Below, piece after piece: positions 6,709 through 15,873 of a DNA stretch of 56,262 nt. The notes beneath the pieces are model-generated. The model was not told the origin of the DNA. It did not search any database and saw only the letters and a program-made list of their open reading frames with translations. How positions within the stretch are numbered: the stretch's first letter is position 1; every line of letters starts with the position of its first letter. The DNA is from Flavobacteriaceae bacterium CG2_30_31_66 (lineage in GTDB: Bacteria; Bacteroidota; Bacteroidia; Flavobacteriales; Flavobacteriaceae), in the NCBI GenBank assembly GCA_001873065.1, contig MNYM01000031.1, positions 1-56,262 on the forward strand, written 5' to 3'. The translations under genes were made by a program, and so were the position numbers.

Positions 6709-8400
6709 TTAAAATGAAACTTCATTTCCAGTATTTGATTTTTCTAAATTTTTAGTTTCAATACTTTCACAATCAGTACATTTTAAACTACTTTCTGTGA
6801 TAATAAAATGATGATTTGCCATGTCTTTGTCATAAATATCACCTTCATTTTCAACATCGTATAAAAAGTTTTTGGTTGAATTATCTAAGTAAATAATTGA
6901 TTTTTCTGTTAAAAAAACCGTGATTTCAATAACTTCATCTTTCCATAAATTTTTGATTTCTGATATATAGAAAGCGTCTAAAACCAAGGTTTTATCTTCT
7001 AATTTATAGTGATATGCGATTGTTTTTGCATTTTCTTTTGCGTTCGTTTTATTTTTCTCTTTCGAACTTTTTGTAACAATAACATAGTTTTCATTCGTAG
7101 AACTTTTTTTGATATCAACTTTTACATAGTTTGAATACGTTATTTTTTTACCATTGATTTCAACTTCTTCTTTGTGCGAACTTCTTCTTAAATTGCTTCT
7201 ATAAAAAATGCTATCATCATTTTTCATTTTCAGAATAAGTGTGTCATTTGCAACAACTGGAATCGGAGTTTTCTCAACAATTTCTCCATAAGAGGCATGT
7301 GAAGTTGCATAATCTAATCCTGTGAAAATGAACCCTAATAAAGAGATTAACCAAATTCCAAGTAACGTTAACGAAGCAGCTTTGTTCAATTTTTTGACAT
7401 TGCTTGACAACATTCTCAATCCTAAAATAAAGAGCATTAAAAATGGAATTCCGATGAATAAAAATCCAAAAGTCATTAATAACCAGTTTGGCATTACTGA
7501 ATCATAAAAAAACGGCGGATAATGAACAAAATTTCCATCAACTTGCAACCATTCTAAGCTTCCAATTGAAAACCCTCCAATAATTAGAGATAAAATAACA
7601 GCTGCAGAAATAAATATGATGAAGATGCCAATAATTTTTCCAATTATTTTGAAAATTGATTGAATAATTGTGGCAATAGTATTTATTAAATCTTGTAAAC
7701 CGTTATTTTTTGTTGCCTTTCCCGAAAAAGTTCTATTCATTTTTTCTGAAATTTCTGAAGCGCCTTCTTTTATTTTATCAGAAGCTTTATTGGCAGCATC
7801 TTTCAAATTTTCAGAAACATTGTTGAATTCTTCACGGATTTTTCGTTCAATATTGTCAATATTTACAGGAGTTCCTTCCATTTGCAATTTTTCGGCTGTG
7901 GTTTTTGCTTCTGGTAATAAAATCCAAAGAATGATATAAAGCAAGAATCCAAATCCTCCAAAAATGAACAAGGCTAGCAATCCTAAACGCACCCAAATGG
8001 TATCTACATCAAGGTAATGTGCTAATCCTGAAGCAACACCACCTAAAAATTTGTCTTCACCATCTCTAAATAATTTTTTTGTTGATGTTGAAGTACTTTG
8101 ATACGAATAACTTTTTTCAGCAAAAGTATCATCAACATCAGCATAATCTTCAGGTTGTCCCATAATTTTGATGATATCTTCAATATCTTGGTCATTCACC
8201 ACTTGTCTTGCATCCGTAATTTTTTCTGATAACAATTCACTAATTCTTGCTTCAATATCAGCAATAATTTCGTTTTTTCCTTGAGGATCGTCACTTAATG
8301 ATTTAGAAATAGATTCTAAATATCGTTTTAGTTTCAGGTAGGCAGTTTCATCAATATGAAAGAAAAATCCGCCTAAATTTATGTTGATAGTTTTATTCAT
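6709..8400 (-). CDS. PspC domain membrane protein
   Basis: 563 residues. Residues 1-90 form a soluble helical region (EIIADIEARISELLSE, IMGQPEDYAD) that resembles the permease-prefix-like N-terminus seen in PadR-linked proteins. The PspC domain is at about 109-165 (LFRDGEDKFLGGVASGLAHYL, then a membrane span). A charged amphipathic helix follows (about 180-225), further membrane spans lie at about 250-278, 305-330 and 340-362, and a C-terminal extracytoplasmic domain rich in Lys and Ser covers the last 190 residues. PspC domains sense envelope stress. It overlaps the PadR gene by 8 bases, showing tight co-expression. Confidence 0.88.
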   Translation of the reverse strand: MNKTININLGGFFFHIDETAYLKLKRYLESISKSLSDDPQGKNEIIADIEARISELLSEKITDARQVVNDQDIEDIIKIMGQPEDYADVDDTFAEKSYSYQSTSTSTKKLFRDGEDKFLGGVASGLAHYLDVDTIWVRLGLLALFIFGGFGFLLYIILWILLPEAKTTAEKLQMEGTPVNIDNIERKIREEFNNVSENLKDAANKASDKIKEGASEISEKMNRTFSGKATKNNGLQDLINTIATIIQSIFKIIGKIIGIFIIFISAAVILSLIIGGFSIGSLEWLQVDGNFVHYPPFFYDSVMPNWLLMTFGFLFIGIPFLMLFILGLRMLSSNVKKLNKAASLTLLGIWLISLLGFIFTGLDYATSHASYGEIVEKTPIPVVANDTLILKMKNDDSIFYRSNLRRSSHKEEVEINGKKITYSNYVKVDIKKSSTNENYVIVTKSSKEKNKTNAKENAKTIAYHYKLEDKTLVLDAFYISEIKNLWKDEVIEITVFLTEKSIIYLDNSTKNFLYDVENEGDIYDKDMANHHFIITESSLKCTDCESIETKNLEKSNTGNEVSF

Positions 8401-8737
8401 TGTTGGTTGGTTTTTTACTAATTATTTGGTTTACAGCATTTACTAAATTAATCCATGTTTTGTCTAATTCTTTTAAAAACATGCCTCCGTTTTCGGTTAA
8501 AACGTAATATTTTCTTGGTGGTCCTGAGGTTGATTCTTCCCATCTGTAGGTTAATAATCCAGCGTTTTTTAAGCGAGTTAATAACGGATAAATGGTGCCT
8601 TCAACCACAATCATTTCTGCACTTTTGAGTCCAGAAAGTATTTCAGAAGTATACGCATCTCCATTTTTTAGAATGGCTAAAATGCATAATTCTAAAACCC
8701 CTTTTCGCATTTGTGCTTTTGCGTTTTCAATCTTCAT
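8393..8737 (-). CDS. PadR family transcriptional regulator
   Basis: 114 residues, a winged helix-turn-helix of the short PadR type. Typical features: MRKGVLELCILAILK at the start, YTSEILSGL recognition region, VEGTIYPLLTRLKNAGLLTYRW and the wing GPPRKYYVLTENG. It probably represses its own operon (DUF4870-padR-pspC); a palindrome overlapping the -33 box of that operon (9239-9259) is the best operator candidate. Ten bases downstream of the DUF4870 gene. Confidence 0.93.
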   Translation of the reverse strand: MKIENAKAQMRKGVLELCILAILKNGDAYTSEILSGLKSAEMIVVEGTIYPLLTRLKNAGLLTYRWEESTSGPPRKYYVLTENGGMFLKELDKTWINLVNAVNQIISKKPTNNE

Positions 8738-8747
8738 AATTGGTGGT

Positions 8748-9188
8748 TTATTTTATAAATTTTATAGTTAAAGGATATTTATAATTTTCTCCTTCTTTTG
8801 CTTTTAATGCAGCCATGATTATCAATATAATTCTAATAATCATCATCAAACCCATGACGGATCCAAAACCTAAAAATCCAAAAAAACTTTCAGAATCAAG
8901 GTCAAAATTGAATTCAAACCATTCAAAATTACTATTATTATTGATGTTTCTAAAAAACGTTCCCAACGCAAAAGGCACAAAAAACATGGAAAAAATTAGT
9001 TGGTAAAGTGCAAAACTGATGTTGAAATTCACAGCTTCTTTTCCTTGTTCATCTAAAAATGTACTTCTGTTTTTTAATGTTTGCCAAGCAATTAATGGAG
9101 TTATAATACTTCCAAAGGGATACAAGTAACCTCCAAATCCACAAATATGAATTAAAAAAGCGTTCGTATTGTCATTGTTTTTTCTCAT
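8748..9188 (-). CDS. DUF4870 domain membrane protein
   Basis: 146 residues, with about four hydrophobic segments (near 7-30, 55-80, 105-130). The motif FLDEQGKEAVNFNISFALYQ is the family hallmark. DUF4870 proteins are small membrane proteins of unknown role, often next to PspC and PadR genes. First gene of the operon; its promoter (TTG-N21-TATATTTG) is clear. Confidence 0.85.
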   Translation of the reverse strand: MRKNNDNTNAFLIHICGFGGYLYPFGSIITPLIAWQTLKNRSTFLDEQGKEAVNFNISFALYQLIFSMFFVPFALGTFFRNINNNSNFEWFEFNFDLDSESFFGFLGFGSVMGLMMIIRIILIIMAALKAKEGENYKYPLTIKFIK

Positions 9189-9217
9189 GATTTATATTGA
9201 TATAATACTTTCTTATG

Positions 9218-9249
9218 CAAATATATGTTTAAAAAAAGGTATTATGCAA
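9218..9249 (-). promoter_or_regulatory. Promoter of the DUF4870-padR-pspC operon
   Basis: Minus strand: TTG at 9249-9247, a 21-base spacer, then TATATTTG at 9225-9218, a textbook Bacteroidota promoter. Predicted start about 30 bases upstream of the ATG. Confidence 0.75.
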
Positions 9250-9259
9250 TACATAGTAC
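9239..9259. promoter_or_regulatory. Candidate PadR operator
   Basis: GTATTATG-caata-CATAGTAC, an inverted repeat with 7 of 8 matching arm positions. The -33 TTG of the operon promoter lies in its centre, so a bound repressor would block the polymerase. Assignment to the PadR regulator two genes downstream is inferred from position. Confidence 0.6.
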
Positions 9260-9386
9260 TAATAATTAACGTTTTGTTAACATGTCTCTATTTAAAAATG
9301 GATGGATTTATAAAAATGGCAATACATTTTTGTGTTATTTTTCCTTAAAAATAACTACTTTCGTTTAGAACTTTATTTAATGTTAG

Positions 9387-9845
9387 ATGAAAATTACACC
9401 CAAAAACATCAATCGCTTTATGTTCTTTAAACTTCCTTTGGGATGGTTGTCTGGAATGCGTGTTACGTTTTTAGATACATCTTCCTGCGTTGTTAAAATA
9501 AAATATCAGTGGTTGAACCAAAATCCGTTTCAAAGTATGTTTTGGGCAGCTCAAGGAATGGCAGCTGAGATGAGCACAGGTGTTTTGGTGATGAAAGAGA
9601 TTAGAAACTCAAAAAAAAAAGTTTCGATGTTGGTCACATATCAAGAAGGAAATTTTTTTAAAAAAGCAACGGGTACTATTTTATTTACTTGTAATGAAGG
9701 ATCAAAAGTGGGCGATGCCATTCAAGAATCGATAAAAACTGGAGAGGGCCAAGTGGTTATTTTAAATTCGCAAGGAATCAATGAGCGTGAAGAGGTGGTT
9801 TCAAACTTTCAATTTCAATGGAGTTTAAGAGTCAAAAATGGTTAA
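9387..9845 (+). CDS. DUF4442 domain protein (hotdog fold)
   Basis: 152 residues. DUF4442 members are predicted hotdog-fold proteins related to thioesterases. Visible features are the N-terminal INRFMFFKLPLGWLSGMRV, the central QNPFQSMFWAAQGMAAEMSTG helix that forms the hotdog sausage, and the C-terminal strands. No clear catalytic acid is seen at the usual thioesterase place, so activity is uncertain. Single gene, divergent from the PadR operon. The box TACTTTCG near 9357 is an imperfect -7 element. Confidence 0.8.
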   Translation: MKITPKNINRFMFFKLPLGWLSGMRVTFLDTSSCVVKIKYQWLNQNPFQSMFWAAQGMAAEMSTGVLVMKEIRNSKKKVSMLVTYQEGNFFKKATGTILFTCNEGSKVGDAIQESIKTGEGQVVILNSQGINEREEVVSNFQFQWSLRVKNG

Positions 9846-9922
9846 TTTTTTTATTTTTTCACGATACTTATAATTTTTTTTATTTTTTTTAAATAAAAAA
9901 TCTAAAATTTAAAAATGTTTAC

Positions 9923-9930
9923 TATATTTG
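9923..9930 (+). promoter_or_regulatory. -7 box of candidate small RNA
   Basis: TATATTTG, perfect match to TAnnTTTG, on the plus strand where no plus-strand gene follows before a terminator. The -33 region is a poly-A/T tract without a clear TTG. Confidence 0.5.
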
Positions 9931-9934
9931 CACT

Positions 9935-10019
9935 ATATAATTGAAAAATTATGTAATTAATTGGGGGATTTTATTACATAGCAATTGAAAAAGAAAGTCG
10001 TGATTTATCACGACTTTTT
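9935..10019 (+). ncRNA. Candidate structured small RNA, about 85 nt
   Basis: Between the DUF4442 gene and yebC (convergent). A plus-strand TATATTTG box is followed by a hairpin (TATGTAAT at 9950-9957 pairing with ATTACATA at 9973-9980, 15-base loop containing GGGGG), an outer AATTG/CAATT pairing (9939-9943 with 9982-9986), then a strong terminator stem (9994-10017) with a T run. No open reading frame of useful length. The GC-containing loop stands out from the AT-rich surroundings. I cannot assign it to a known RNA family. Confidence 0.5.
9994..10019. terminator. Bidirectional terminator
   Basis: AAAGTCGTGA-TTTA-TCACGACTTT, 10-bp stem with T runs on both strands. Ends yebC on the minus strand and the candidate small RNA (or DUF4442 transcript) on the plus strand. 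Confidence 0.9.
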
Positions 10020-10032
10020 AAGTTTTAATCAA

Positions 10033-10749
10033 TTACATTTCCATAGAATGATATACATTTTGAACATCATCATCTTCATCTAATCGGTCTAACAATTTTT
10101 CAACATCAGTTTGTTGTTCTTCATTTAATCTAGTTGTGTTTGCAGGGATTCTCTCAAATCCTGATGATAAAATTTCAATATTGTTATTTTCGAAATACGA
10201 TTGTAGTGCTCCAAATTGTTCAAAAGGTGCATAAATAATGATTCCTTCATCGTCATTAAAAACTTCTTCAACCTCATAATCAATCAATTCTAGTTCTAGT
10301 TCTTCCATATCCATTGAAATATCTTCTTTTTTCAGGGTGAAATTACAAGTATGATCAAACATAAAAGCTACAGAGCCAGAAGTTCCTAAATTTCCATCGC
10401 ATTTATTAAAAGCCATTCTTACGTTTGCAACAGTTCTATTGTTATTATCAGTAGCAGTTTCAATTAAAATCGCAATACCATGAGGTGCATAACCTTCAAA
10501 TAATACTTCTTTAAAGTTTGCAGTGTCTTTGTCAGTTGCCTTTTTTATTGCGCGTTCAACGTTTTCTTTTGGCATGTTTGCGGCTTTTGCATTTTGCATA
10601 ACTGCTCGTAATCGTGAGTTTGTTTCTGGATTTGGACCACTTTCTTTTACAGCCATCACAATATCTTTACCTATTCTGGTAAATGTTTTTGCCATTGCTG
10701 ACCAACGTTTCATTTTTCTTGCTTTCCTAAATTCGAACGCTCTTCCCAT
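10033..10749 (-). CDS. yebC: YebC/PmpR family protein
   Basis: 238 residues, full length for the family (three-domain DUF28 fold). Family features: MGRAFEFRKARKMKRW at the start, the SRLRAVMQNAKAANMP segment, YAPHGIAILIETATDNNNRTV, and FNKCDGNLGTSGSVAFMF. YebC-type proteins bind DNA in some bacteria; recent work on the family links some members to relieving ribosome stalling. Which applies here cannot be told from sequence. Single gene ending at a strong terminator. Confidence 0.95.
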   Translation of the reverse strand: MGRAFEFRKARKMKRWSAMAKTFTRIGKDIVMAVKESGPNPETNSRLRAVMQNAKAANMPKENVERAIKKATDKDTANFKEVLFEGYAPHGIAILIETATDNNNRTVANVRMAFNKCDGNLGTSGSVAFMFDHTCNFTLKKEDISMDMEELELELIDYEVEEVFNDDEGIIIYAPFEQFGALQSYFENNNIEILSSGFERIPANTTRLNEEQQTDVEKLLDRLDEDDDVQNVYHSMEM

Positions 10750-10837
10750 TTTATTGATATTTTATTTTTAACGTATGCAAATGTAAAAATTACTAACCTT
10801 TTAACCAATTTTATAAGATATTTTCAATCTTTGAAAA

Positions 10838-12025
10838 TTAATTTAAAAGTTGATATACTTGTTTGGCAATTTCCAATTCTTCATTCGTTGGAATCACTAA
10901 AATTTTTACTAATGAATTTTCTGCTTGAATTTCTCTAAAATCTTTTGATTTTGAAGAATTTTTTTCATTATCCAAAATGATTCCTAAAAAATCTAGATTT
11001 TCACATACTAATTTTCTCATCAAATTAGAATTTTCTCCAATTCCAGCAGTAAAAATAATAGCATCTAATCCATTTAAAATTGTTGCATAAGCGCCAATAA
11101 ATTTTTTAATACGGTGACTTGTTAATTCTAAAGCATTAATGCAATTTTCATCATTGTTATTGGCAGCTTTTTCTATTTCTCTTAAATCAGAAAATCCTGT
11201 TAAGCCCAATAATCCACCTTCTTTTTGTACTAAATTACTCACTTCAATAGCCGATTTTCCTAACGAATTCATCAAATAGAAAATCACAGATTGGTCAATA
11301 TCTCCTGAACGAGTTCCCATGATTAAACCATTCATTGGACCAAAACCTAACGAATGTTCTACACTTGTTCCATTTTCAATTGCTGTCATACTACACCCAT
11401 TCCCTAAGTGAATGGTGATGATTTTTTTGGAATTTTCTTCTCCTAAATATTCAATGGCTTTTTCAGAAACATATTTATGACTAGTGCCATGAAAACCATA
11501 AGTTCTGATATGGTATTTTTCTAAAAATTCGTTTTTGATGGCATATTGATATGCTTTTCTAGGCATTGTGTGATGAAAAGCTGTGTCAAAAATGGCAATT
11601 TGTTTCGCATCAGTAAAAATAGTTTCCGAAATTTCAATGCCTGTTAAATTTGCAGGATTGTGCAAAGGAGCTAATTCAAAAAGATTTCGGATACTGTTTT
11701 TTACATTTTCATCAATAACGACAGTTTTACTGAATTTATTTCCTCCATGAACTACTCTATGACCTACTGCAACAATTTCAGAAACTGAATTGAGGACACC
11801 AATTTTTGTATCTAAAAGCGCAGTTGTTATTTTTTTTAAACCAATTTCATGATTTTTAATTGCCACAGTTTCAGTGGTTTTATTTTCCTCTTTTTGATGT
11901 GTAAAAATGGCATCATTCATGCCAATTCTTTCAATCAAACCGGCACATTTTACTTGTTGTGAGGGCATTTCAATCACTTGATATTTTAAAGAAGAGGATC
12001 CTGCATTTAAAACTAAAATATTCAT
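10838..12025 (-). CDS. ackA: Acetate kinase
   Basis: 395 residues with the start placed at the ATG at 12025 (MNILVLNAGSSSLKYQVIE), one base after the pta stop; an upstream extension in the same frame lies inside pta and is not used. ATP + acetate to acetyl phosphate. Conserved residues are visible: Asn7, Arg90 in GHRVVHGG, Asp147 in IFDTAFH, His179 in YGFHGTSH, Arg239 in MGTRSGDID, and the C-terminal GIGENS. Second gene of the pta-ackA operon. Confidence 0.97.
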   Translation of the reverse strand: MNILVLNAGSSSLKYQVIEMPSQQVKCAGLIERIGMNDAIFTHQKEENKTTETVAIKNHEIGLKKITTALLDTKIGVLNSVSEIVAVGHRVVHGGNKFSKTVVIDENVKNSIRNLFELAPLHNPANLTGIEISETIFTDAKQIAIFDTAFHHTMPRKAYQYAIKNEFLEKYHIRTYGFHGTSHKYVSEKAIEYLGEENSKKIITIHLGNGCSMTAIENGTSVEHSLGFGPMNGLIMGTRSGDIDQSVIFYLMNSLGKSAIEVSNLVQKEGGLLGLTGFSDLREIEKAANNNDENCINALELTSHRIKKFIGAYATILNGLDAIIFTAGIGENSNLMRKLVCENLDFLGIILDNEKNSSKSKDFREIQAENSLVKILVIPTNEELEIAKQVYQLLN

Positions 12026-12026
12026 T

Positions 12027-14120
12027 TTATAATTGATTTGCTTGAATTGCAGTGAGCAAAACAGTGTTAAAAATATCATCTACAGTGCAACCTCTGCTCA
12101 AATCGTTAACAGGTTTGTTTAGTCCTTGCAACATTGGGCCAATAGCAAGAGCCCCTGTTTCTCTTTGAATGGCTTTGTAGGTATTATTTCCAGTGTTCAA
12201 ATCTGGAAATATAAAAACAGATGCTTGACCCGCAACTTCAGAATTTGGTAATTTTGTTTTGGCAACTGACATGTCAACTGCAGCATCATATTGGATGGGA
12301 CCTTCAATTTTTAATTCAGGATGCAATTTTTTTACGATTTCTGTGGCTTTTCTCACTTTTTCAACTTCTTCACCAATTCCTGACGAGCCTGAAGAATAAG
12401 ACAACATAGCAATTTTTGGTTCAATGCCAAATGCTTTTGCAGATGCAGCTGATGAAATGGCGATTTCTGCCAATTCTTCGGCATTCGGATTTGGGTTCAC
12501 AGCACAGTCTCCCATTACAGAAACTCTGTCAGACAAACACATAAAAAATACAGATGAAACAACAGAAACGCCCGGTTTTGTTTTGATAATTTGCAAAGCA
12601 GGTTTGATGGTGTGCATGGTTGTGTGAACAGCTCCAGAAACCATTCCGTCTGCTAAACCGTTCAAAATCATTAAGGTTCCATAATAAGAAACATCTCTGG
12701 TTAAATCTAAAGCAGTTGTTTCGGTCATTCCTTTGTGTTTTCTGGCATCATAAAGTGTTTTTGCAAAATCTTCATTATGAATCGAATCTTCAGGATTTAG
12801 AATTTTGATTTCATCCAAATTTATTTGCAAACCCAATTGATCAATTTTTTGTTTGATAGCAAATTTATCACCCAAAAGAGTTAAATCTACGATGTTTAAT
12901 AATTGTAAACGAGCAGCAGCCTCAATAATTCGTTCGTCAGTTCCTTCTGGCAGCACAATATGTTTTCTGTTTGCTTTTGCTTTTTGAAGCAAATTATATT
13001 GAAACATGCTTGGCGTCAACTTTTCAGAACTGAAGGAAGATAAATTACTTGAAAGTCTGTTGACATCAACATAATTGTCAAAAGTATCTAAAGCAAGCAG
13101 AATTTTTTTACGATTTGTGGCATAAATTTTCGGATTTACGGCACCAATTTTGTTTGAAATATCAAAAGTACCACCTTCAACAGAGATAATGGGAACAGTA
13201 GCTTGAACACCTTCGATGAGATTTAGAATGGAATCTTCTGGCAATAAACTTCCTGTCAAAATAATTCCTGAAATTTTAGGATAATTGGTAGAAGCGTTTG
13301 CTTGTAAAGCTCCCAAAATAATATCAGCTCTATCACCTGGGGTAATCACCAAAGAATTTTCTTCAATTCTAGTCAAATAATTTCTCAATTGCATGGCTCC
13401 AATACTGAAACTTTCTATTGAATTGTCTAAAAACTGTCCACCAAAAAGAATTTTACCATGCAAAATTTCAACTACTTCTTTCATAGTGGGAAAAGCTAAA
13501 AAATTGATTTTTGGAATCACGTCCACATGAACACTTTTTGGAATCTTTTCTTGAAGTCCTTTTGAAATATAATCCAATTCATCTTTTTCTATTTTGTTGG
13601 CAATCAATCCAATAACATCTACTTCTTTTTTGATGAATGACTTATAAGTCAGCACCATTGTATTGATGAATTCTTTCTTTTTTTTGCCATTCCCAGCACC
13701 AACAATCAATACAGGAACTCCCAAATTCTTGGCTATCATTAAATTAACGTCTACTTCAGTGAAACCACCTTGACCAGAAAAATCGGTTCCTTCGATCAAT
13801 ACATAGTCAAATATTTTTTCTAATTTTTTATGTTTTTCAATAATACTTTGGATAACTTCATCTGTTTTTCCTTCGCCCAACAATGCTACAATTTCATTTT
13901 GTTCATAAGCGAAACAATCTTCATATTTCATATCAAGATTAAAATATTTGAGGGCTGTATAAGTATGATTATCATAAGTGCTATTTTCACCTTTGTTGAT
14001 AATAGGTCTAAAATACCCAACTTTAGAGGATTTGTTGAGCATCATTCTTAAAAGCCCCAAAGACACTAGTGATTTTCCGCTATTGGGTTCAATAGTTGTG
14101 ATGTATATTGATTTACTCAT
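12027..14120 (-). CDS. pta: Phosphate acetyltransferase (long form)
   Basis: 697 residues. The N-terminal part (1-210) is a P-loop domain of the BioD/CobQ type (IEPNSGKSLVSLGLLRM, VLIEGTDFSG). A DRTGG regulatory domain follows (about 215-330, TPGDRADIILGALQA). The C-terminal catalytic PTA_PTB domain is at about 370-690 (HIVLPEGTDERIIEAAARL, SGAVHTTMHTIKPALQIIKT, DAAVD). It interconverts acetyl-CoA and acetyl phosphate. First gene of pta-ackA, with a TACTTTTG box 18 bases upstream of its start. Confidence 0.97.
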   Translation of the reverse strand: MSKSIYITTIEPNSGKSLVSLGLLRMMLNKSSKVGYFRPIINKGENSTYDNHTYTALKYFNLDMKYEDCFAYEQNEIVALLGEGKTDEVIQSIIEKHKKLEKIFDYVLIEGTDFSGQGGFTEVDVNLMIAKNLGVPVLIVGAGNGKKKKEFINTMVLTYKSFIKKEVDVIGLIANKIEKDELDYISKGLQEKIPKSVHVDVIPKINFLAFPTMKEVVEILHGKILFGGQFLDNSIESFSIGAMQLRNYLTRIEENSLVITPGDRADIILGALQANASTNYPKISGIILTGSLLPEDSILNLIEGVQATVPIISVEGGTFDISNKIGAVNPKIYATNRKKILLALDTFDNYVDVNRLSSNLSSFSSEKLTPSMFQYNLLQKAKANRKHIVLPEGTDERIIEAAARLQLLNIVDLTLLGDKFAIKQKIDQLGLQINLDEIKILNPEDSIHNEDFAKTLYDARKHKGMTETTALDLTRDVSYYGTLMILNGLADGMVSGAVHTTMHTIKPALQIIKTKPGVSVVSSVFFMCLSDRVSVMGDCAVNPNPNAEELAEIAISSAASAKAFGIEPKIAMLSYSSGSSGIGEEVEKVRKATEIVKKLHPELKIEGPIQYDAAVDMSVAKTKLPNSEVAGQASVFIFPDLNTGNNTYKAIQRETGALAIGPMLQGLNKPVNDLSRGCTVDDIFNTVLLTAIQANQL

Positions 14121-14137
14121 TTGTTTTTTAATTTTCG

Positions 14138-14145
14138 CAAAAGTA
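14138..14145 (-). promoter_or_regulatory. pta: -7 box of pta-ackA
   Basis: Minus strand TACTTTTG, full match to TAnnTTTG, giving a leader of roughly 13 bases. No clear -33. Confidence 0.5.
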
Positions 14146-14206
14146 ATTGTTTAAAAATCGACTAAAATTGATATTCATCATGTTTTAAAAAAATTACAAT
14201 TTTTTT

Positions 14207-15835
14207 TTAAACTTGTAAAATTCCCAGGTTAAATTTCTTTTCGATAGGTGCATGATTGGCAGCTTCAATTCCAATTGAAATCCATTTTCGGGTATCTAAA
14301 GGATTGATAACAGCATCTGTCCAAATTCGAGCAGCAGCATAATAAGGAGAAATTTGTTTGTCATAGCGCGATTTTATCTTGTCAAGTAATTCTTGTTCTT
14401 TCTCAGGAGTGATGGTTTCGCCTTTCTTTTTTAATGACGCAGTTTCTATTTGTAGTAAAACCTGTGCAGCTGAATTTCCACTCATCACAGCCAATTCAGC
14501 ACTTGGCCAAGCCACAATTAACCGTGGATCATACGCCTTTCCACACATGGCATAATTTCCTGCTCCATAAGAATTTCCAATAATAATTGTGAATTTTGGT
14601 ACCACAGAATTGCTGACAGCATTTACCATTTTTGCACCATCTTTTATGATTCCTCCGTGTTCGGATTTGCTGCCAACCATAAAACCAGTGACATCTTGAA
14701 AAAAAACAAGAGGAATTTTTTTCTGATTACAATTCGCAATGAAACGGGTTGCTTTGTCAGCAGAATCATTATAAATAACGCCACCAAATTGCATTTCACC
14801 ACTTTTCGTTTTTACCAATTTTCGTTGATTTGCCACAATCCCAACTGCCCAACCATCAATTCGAGCATAACCTGTTAAAATGGTTTTTCCAAAACCTTCT
14901 TTGTATTGATCAAATTCAGAATTATCAACCAAACGTTTGATAATTTCTAACATGTCATATTGTTCATTTCTTGCTTTTGGCAAAATTCCAAAAATATCAT
15001 CAGGATTTTCAATGGGTTCAGTTGGTGAAATTCTGTTGAAACCTGCTTTGTCAAAATCACCTATTTTATCAATAATATTTCTGATTTTATCCAACGCATC
15101 TTTATCATCTTTTGCTTTATAATCAGTCACTCCCGAAATTTCGCAATGTGTGGTAGCACCACCCAAAGTTTCATTGTCAATAGTTTCGCCAATTGCCGCT
15201 TTTACCAAATAACTTCCTGCTAAAAAAATACTGCCAGTTTTATCAACAATCAAGGCTTCATCGCTCATGATTGGTAAATATGCGCCACCAGCTACACAAC
15301 TTCCCATGACAGCTGCAATTTGAGAAATTCCCAAGCTACTCATGATGGCATTGTTTCTAAAAATGCGTCCGAAATGTTCTTTATCAGGAAAAATTTCGTC
15401 TTGCATTGGCAAATACACACCTGCAGAATCTACCAAATAAATGATTGGAAGTTTGTTTTCGATGGCAATTTCTTGCGCTCTTAAATTCTTTTTTCCAGTG
15501 ATTGGAAACCAAGCACCCGCTTTTACAGTAGCATCATTGGCAACCACAATACATTGTTTTTTTTTGATGTAGCCAATTTTTACTACCACGCCTCCAGAAG
15601 GACATCCACCATGGTCAGCATACATTTCATCACCAGCAAAAGCAGCAATTTCTATTGATTTTGAATCTTTATCTAACAGATATTCAATACGTTCTCTGGC
15701 AGTTAACTTTCCTTGTTCGTGTAATTTGTCAATGCCTTTTTGTCCTCCGCCTAATTTTATTTTTGAAAGTTTTATGCGTAAATCAGATGCTAAAAGTTTG
15801 TTATAATCTTCGTTTTTATTGAAGTTAAGATCCAT
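14207..15835 (-). CDS. Acyl-CoA carboxylase, carboxyltransferase (beta) subunit
   Basis: 542 residues, typical of the biotin-dependent propionyl-CoA or methylcrotonyl-CoA carboxyltransferases. N-terminal half: KLTARERIEYLLD and the tandem oxyanion-hole glycines near VMGSCVAGGAYLP. C-terminal half: FFQDVTGFMVGSKSEHGGII and IIGNSYGAGNYAMCGKAY. Ends with WTDAVINPLDTRKWI. The alpha (biotin carboxylase/BCCP) subunit is not in the window. It lies 38 bases downstream of the ScfR-type regulator on the same strand, so the two are probably an operon. This linkage favours propionyl-CoA or another short-chain acyl-CoA as substrate, but the specificity is not proven. Confidence 0.92.
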   Translation of the reverse strand: MDLNFNKNEDYNKLLASDLRIKLSKIKLGGGQKGIDKLHEQGKLTARERIEYLLDKDSKSIEIAAFAGDEMYADHGGCPSGGVVVKIGYIKKKQCIVVANDATVKAGAWFPITGKKNLRAQEIAIENKLPIIYLVDSAGVYLPMQDEIFPDKEHFGRIFRNNAIMSSLGISQIAAVMGSCVAGGAYLPIMSDEALIVDKTGSIFLAGSYLVKAAIGETIDNETLGGATTHCEISGVTDYKAKDDKDALDKIRNIIDKIGDFDKAGFNRISPTEPIENPDDIFGILPKARNEQYDMLEIIKRLVDNSEFDQYKEGFGKTILTGYARIDGWAVGIVANQRKLVKTKSGEMQFGGVIYNDSADKATRFIANCNQKKIPLVFFQDVTGFMVGSKSEHGGIIKDGAKMVNAVSNSVVPKFTIIIGNSYGAGNYAMCGKAYDPRLIVAWPSAELAVMSGNSAAQVLLQIETASLKKKGETITPEKEQELLDKIKSRYDKQISPYYAAARIWTDAVINPLDTRKWISIGIEAANHAPIEKKFNLGILQV

Positions 15836-15873
15836 AGAAATAAGTTTTTTATGCTTTTGCTAAAATAGTTTTT

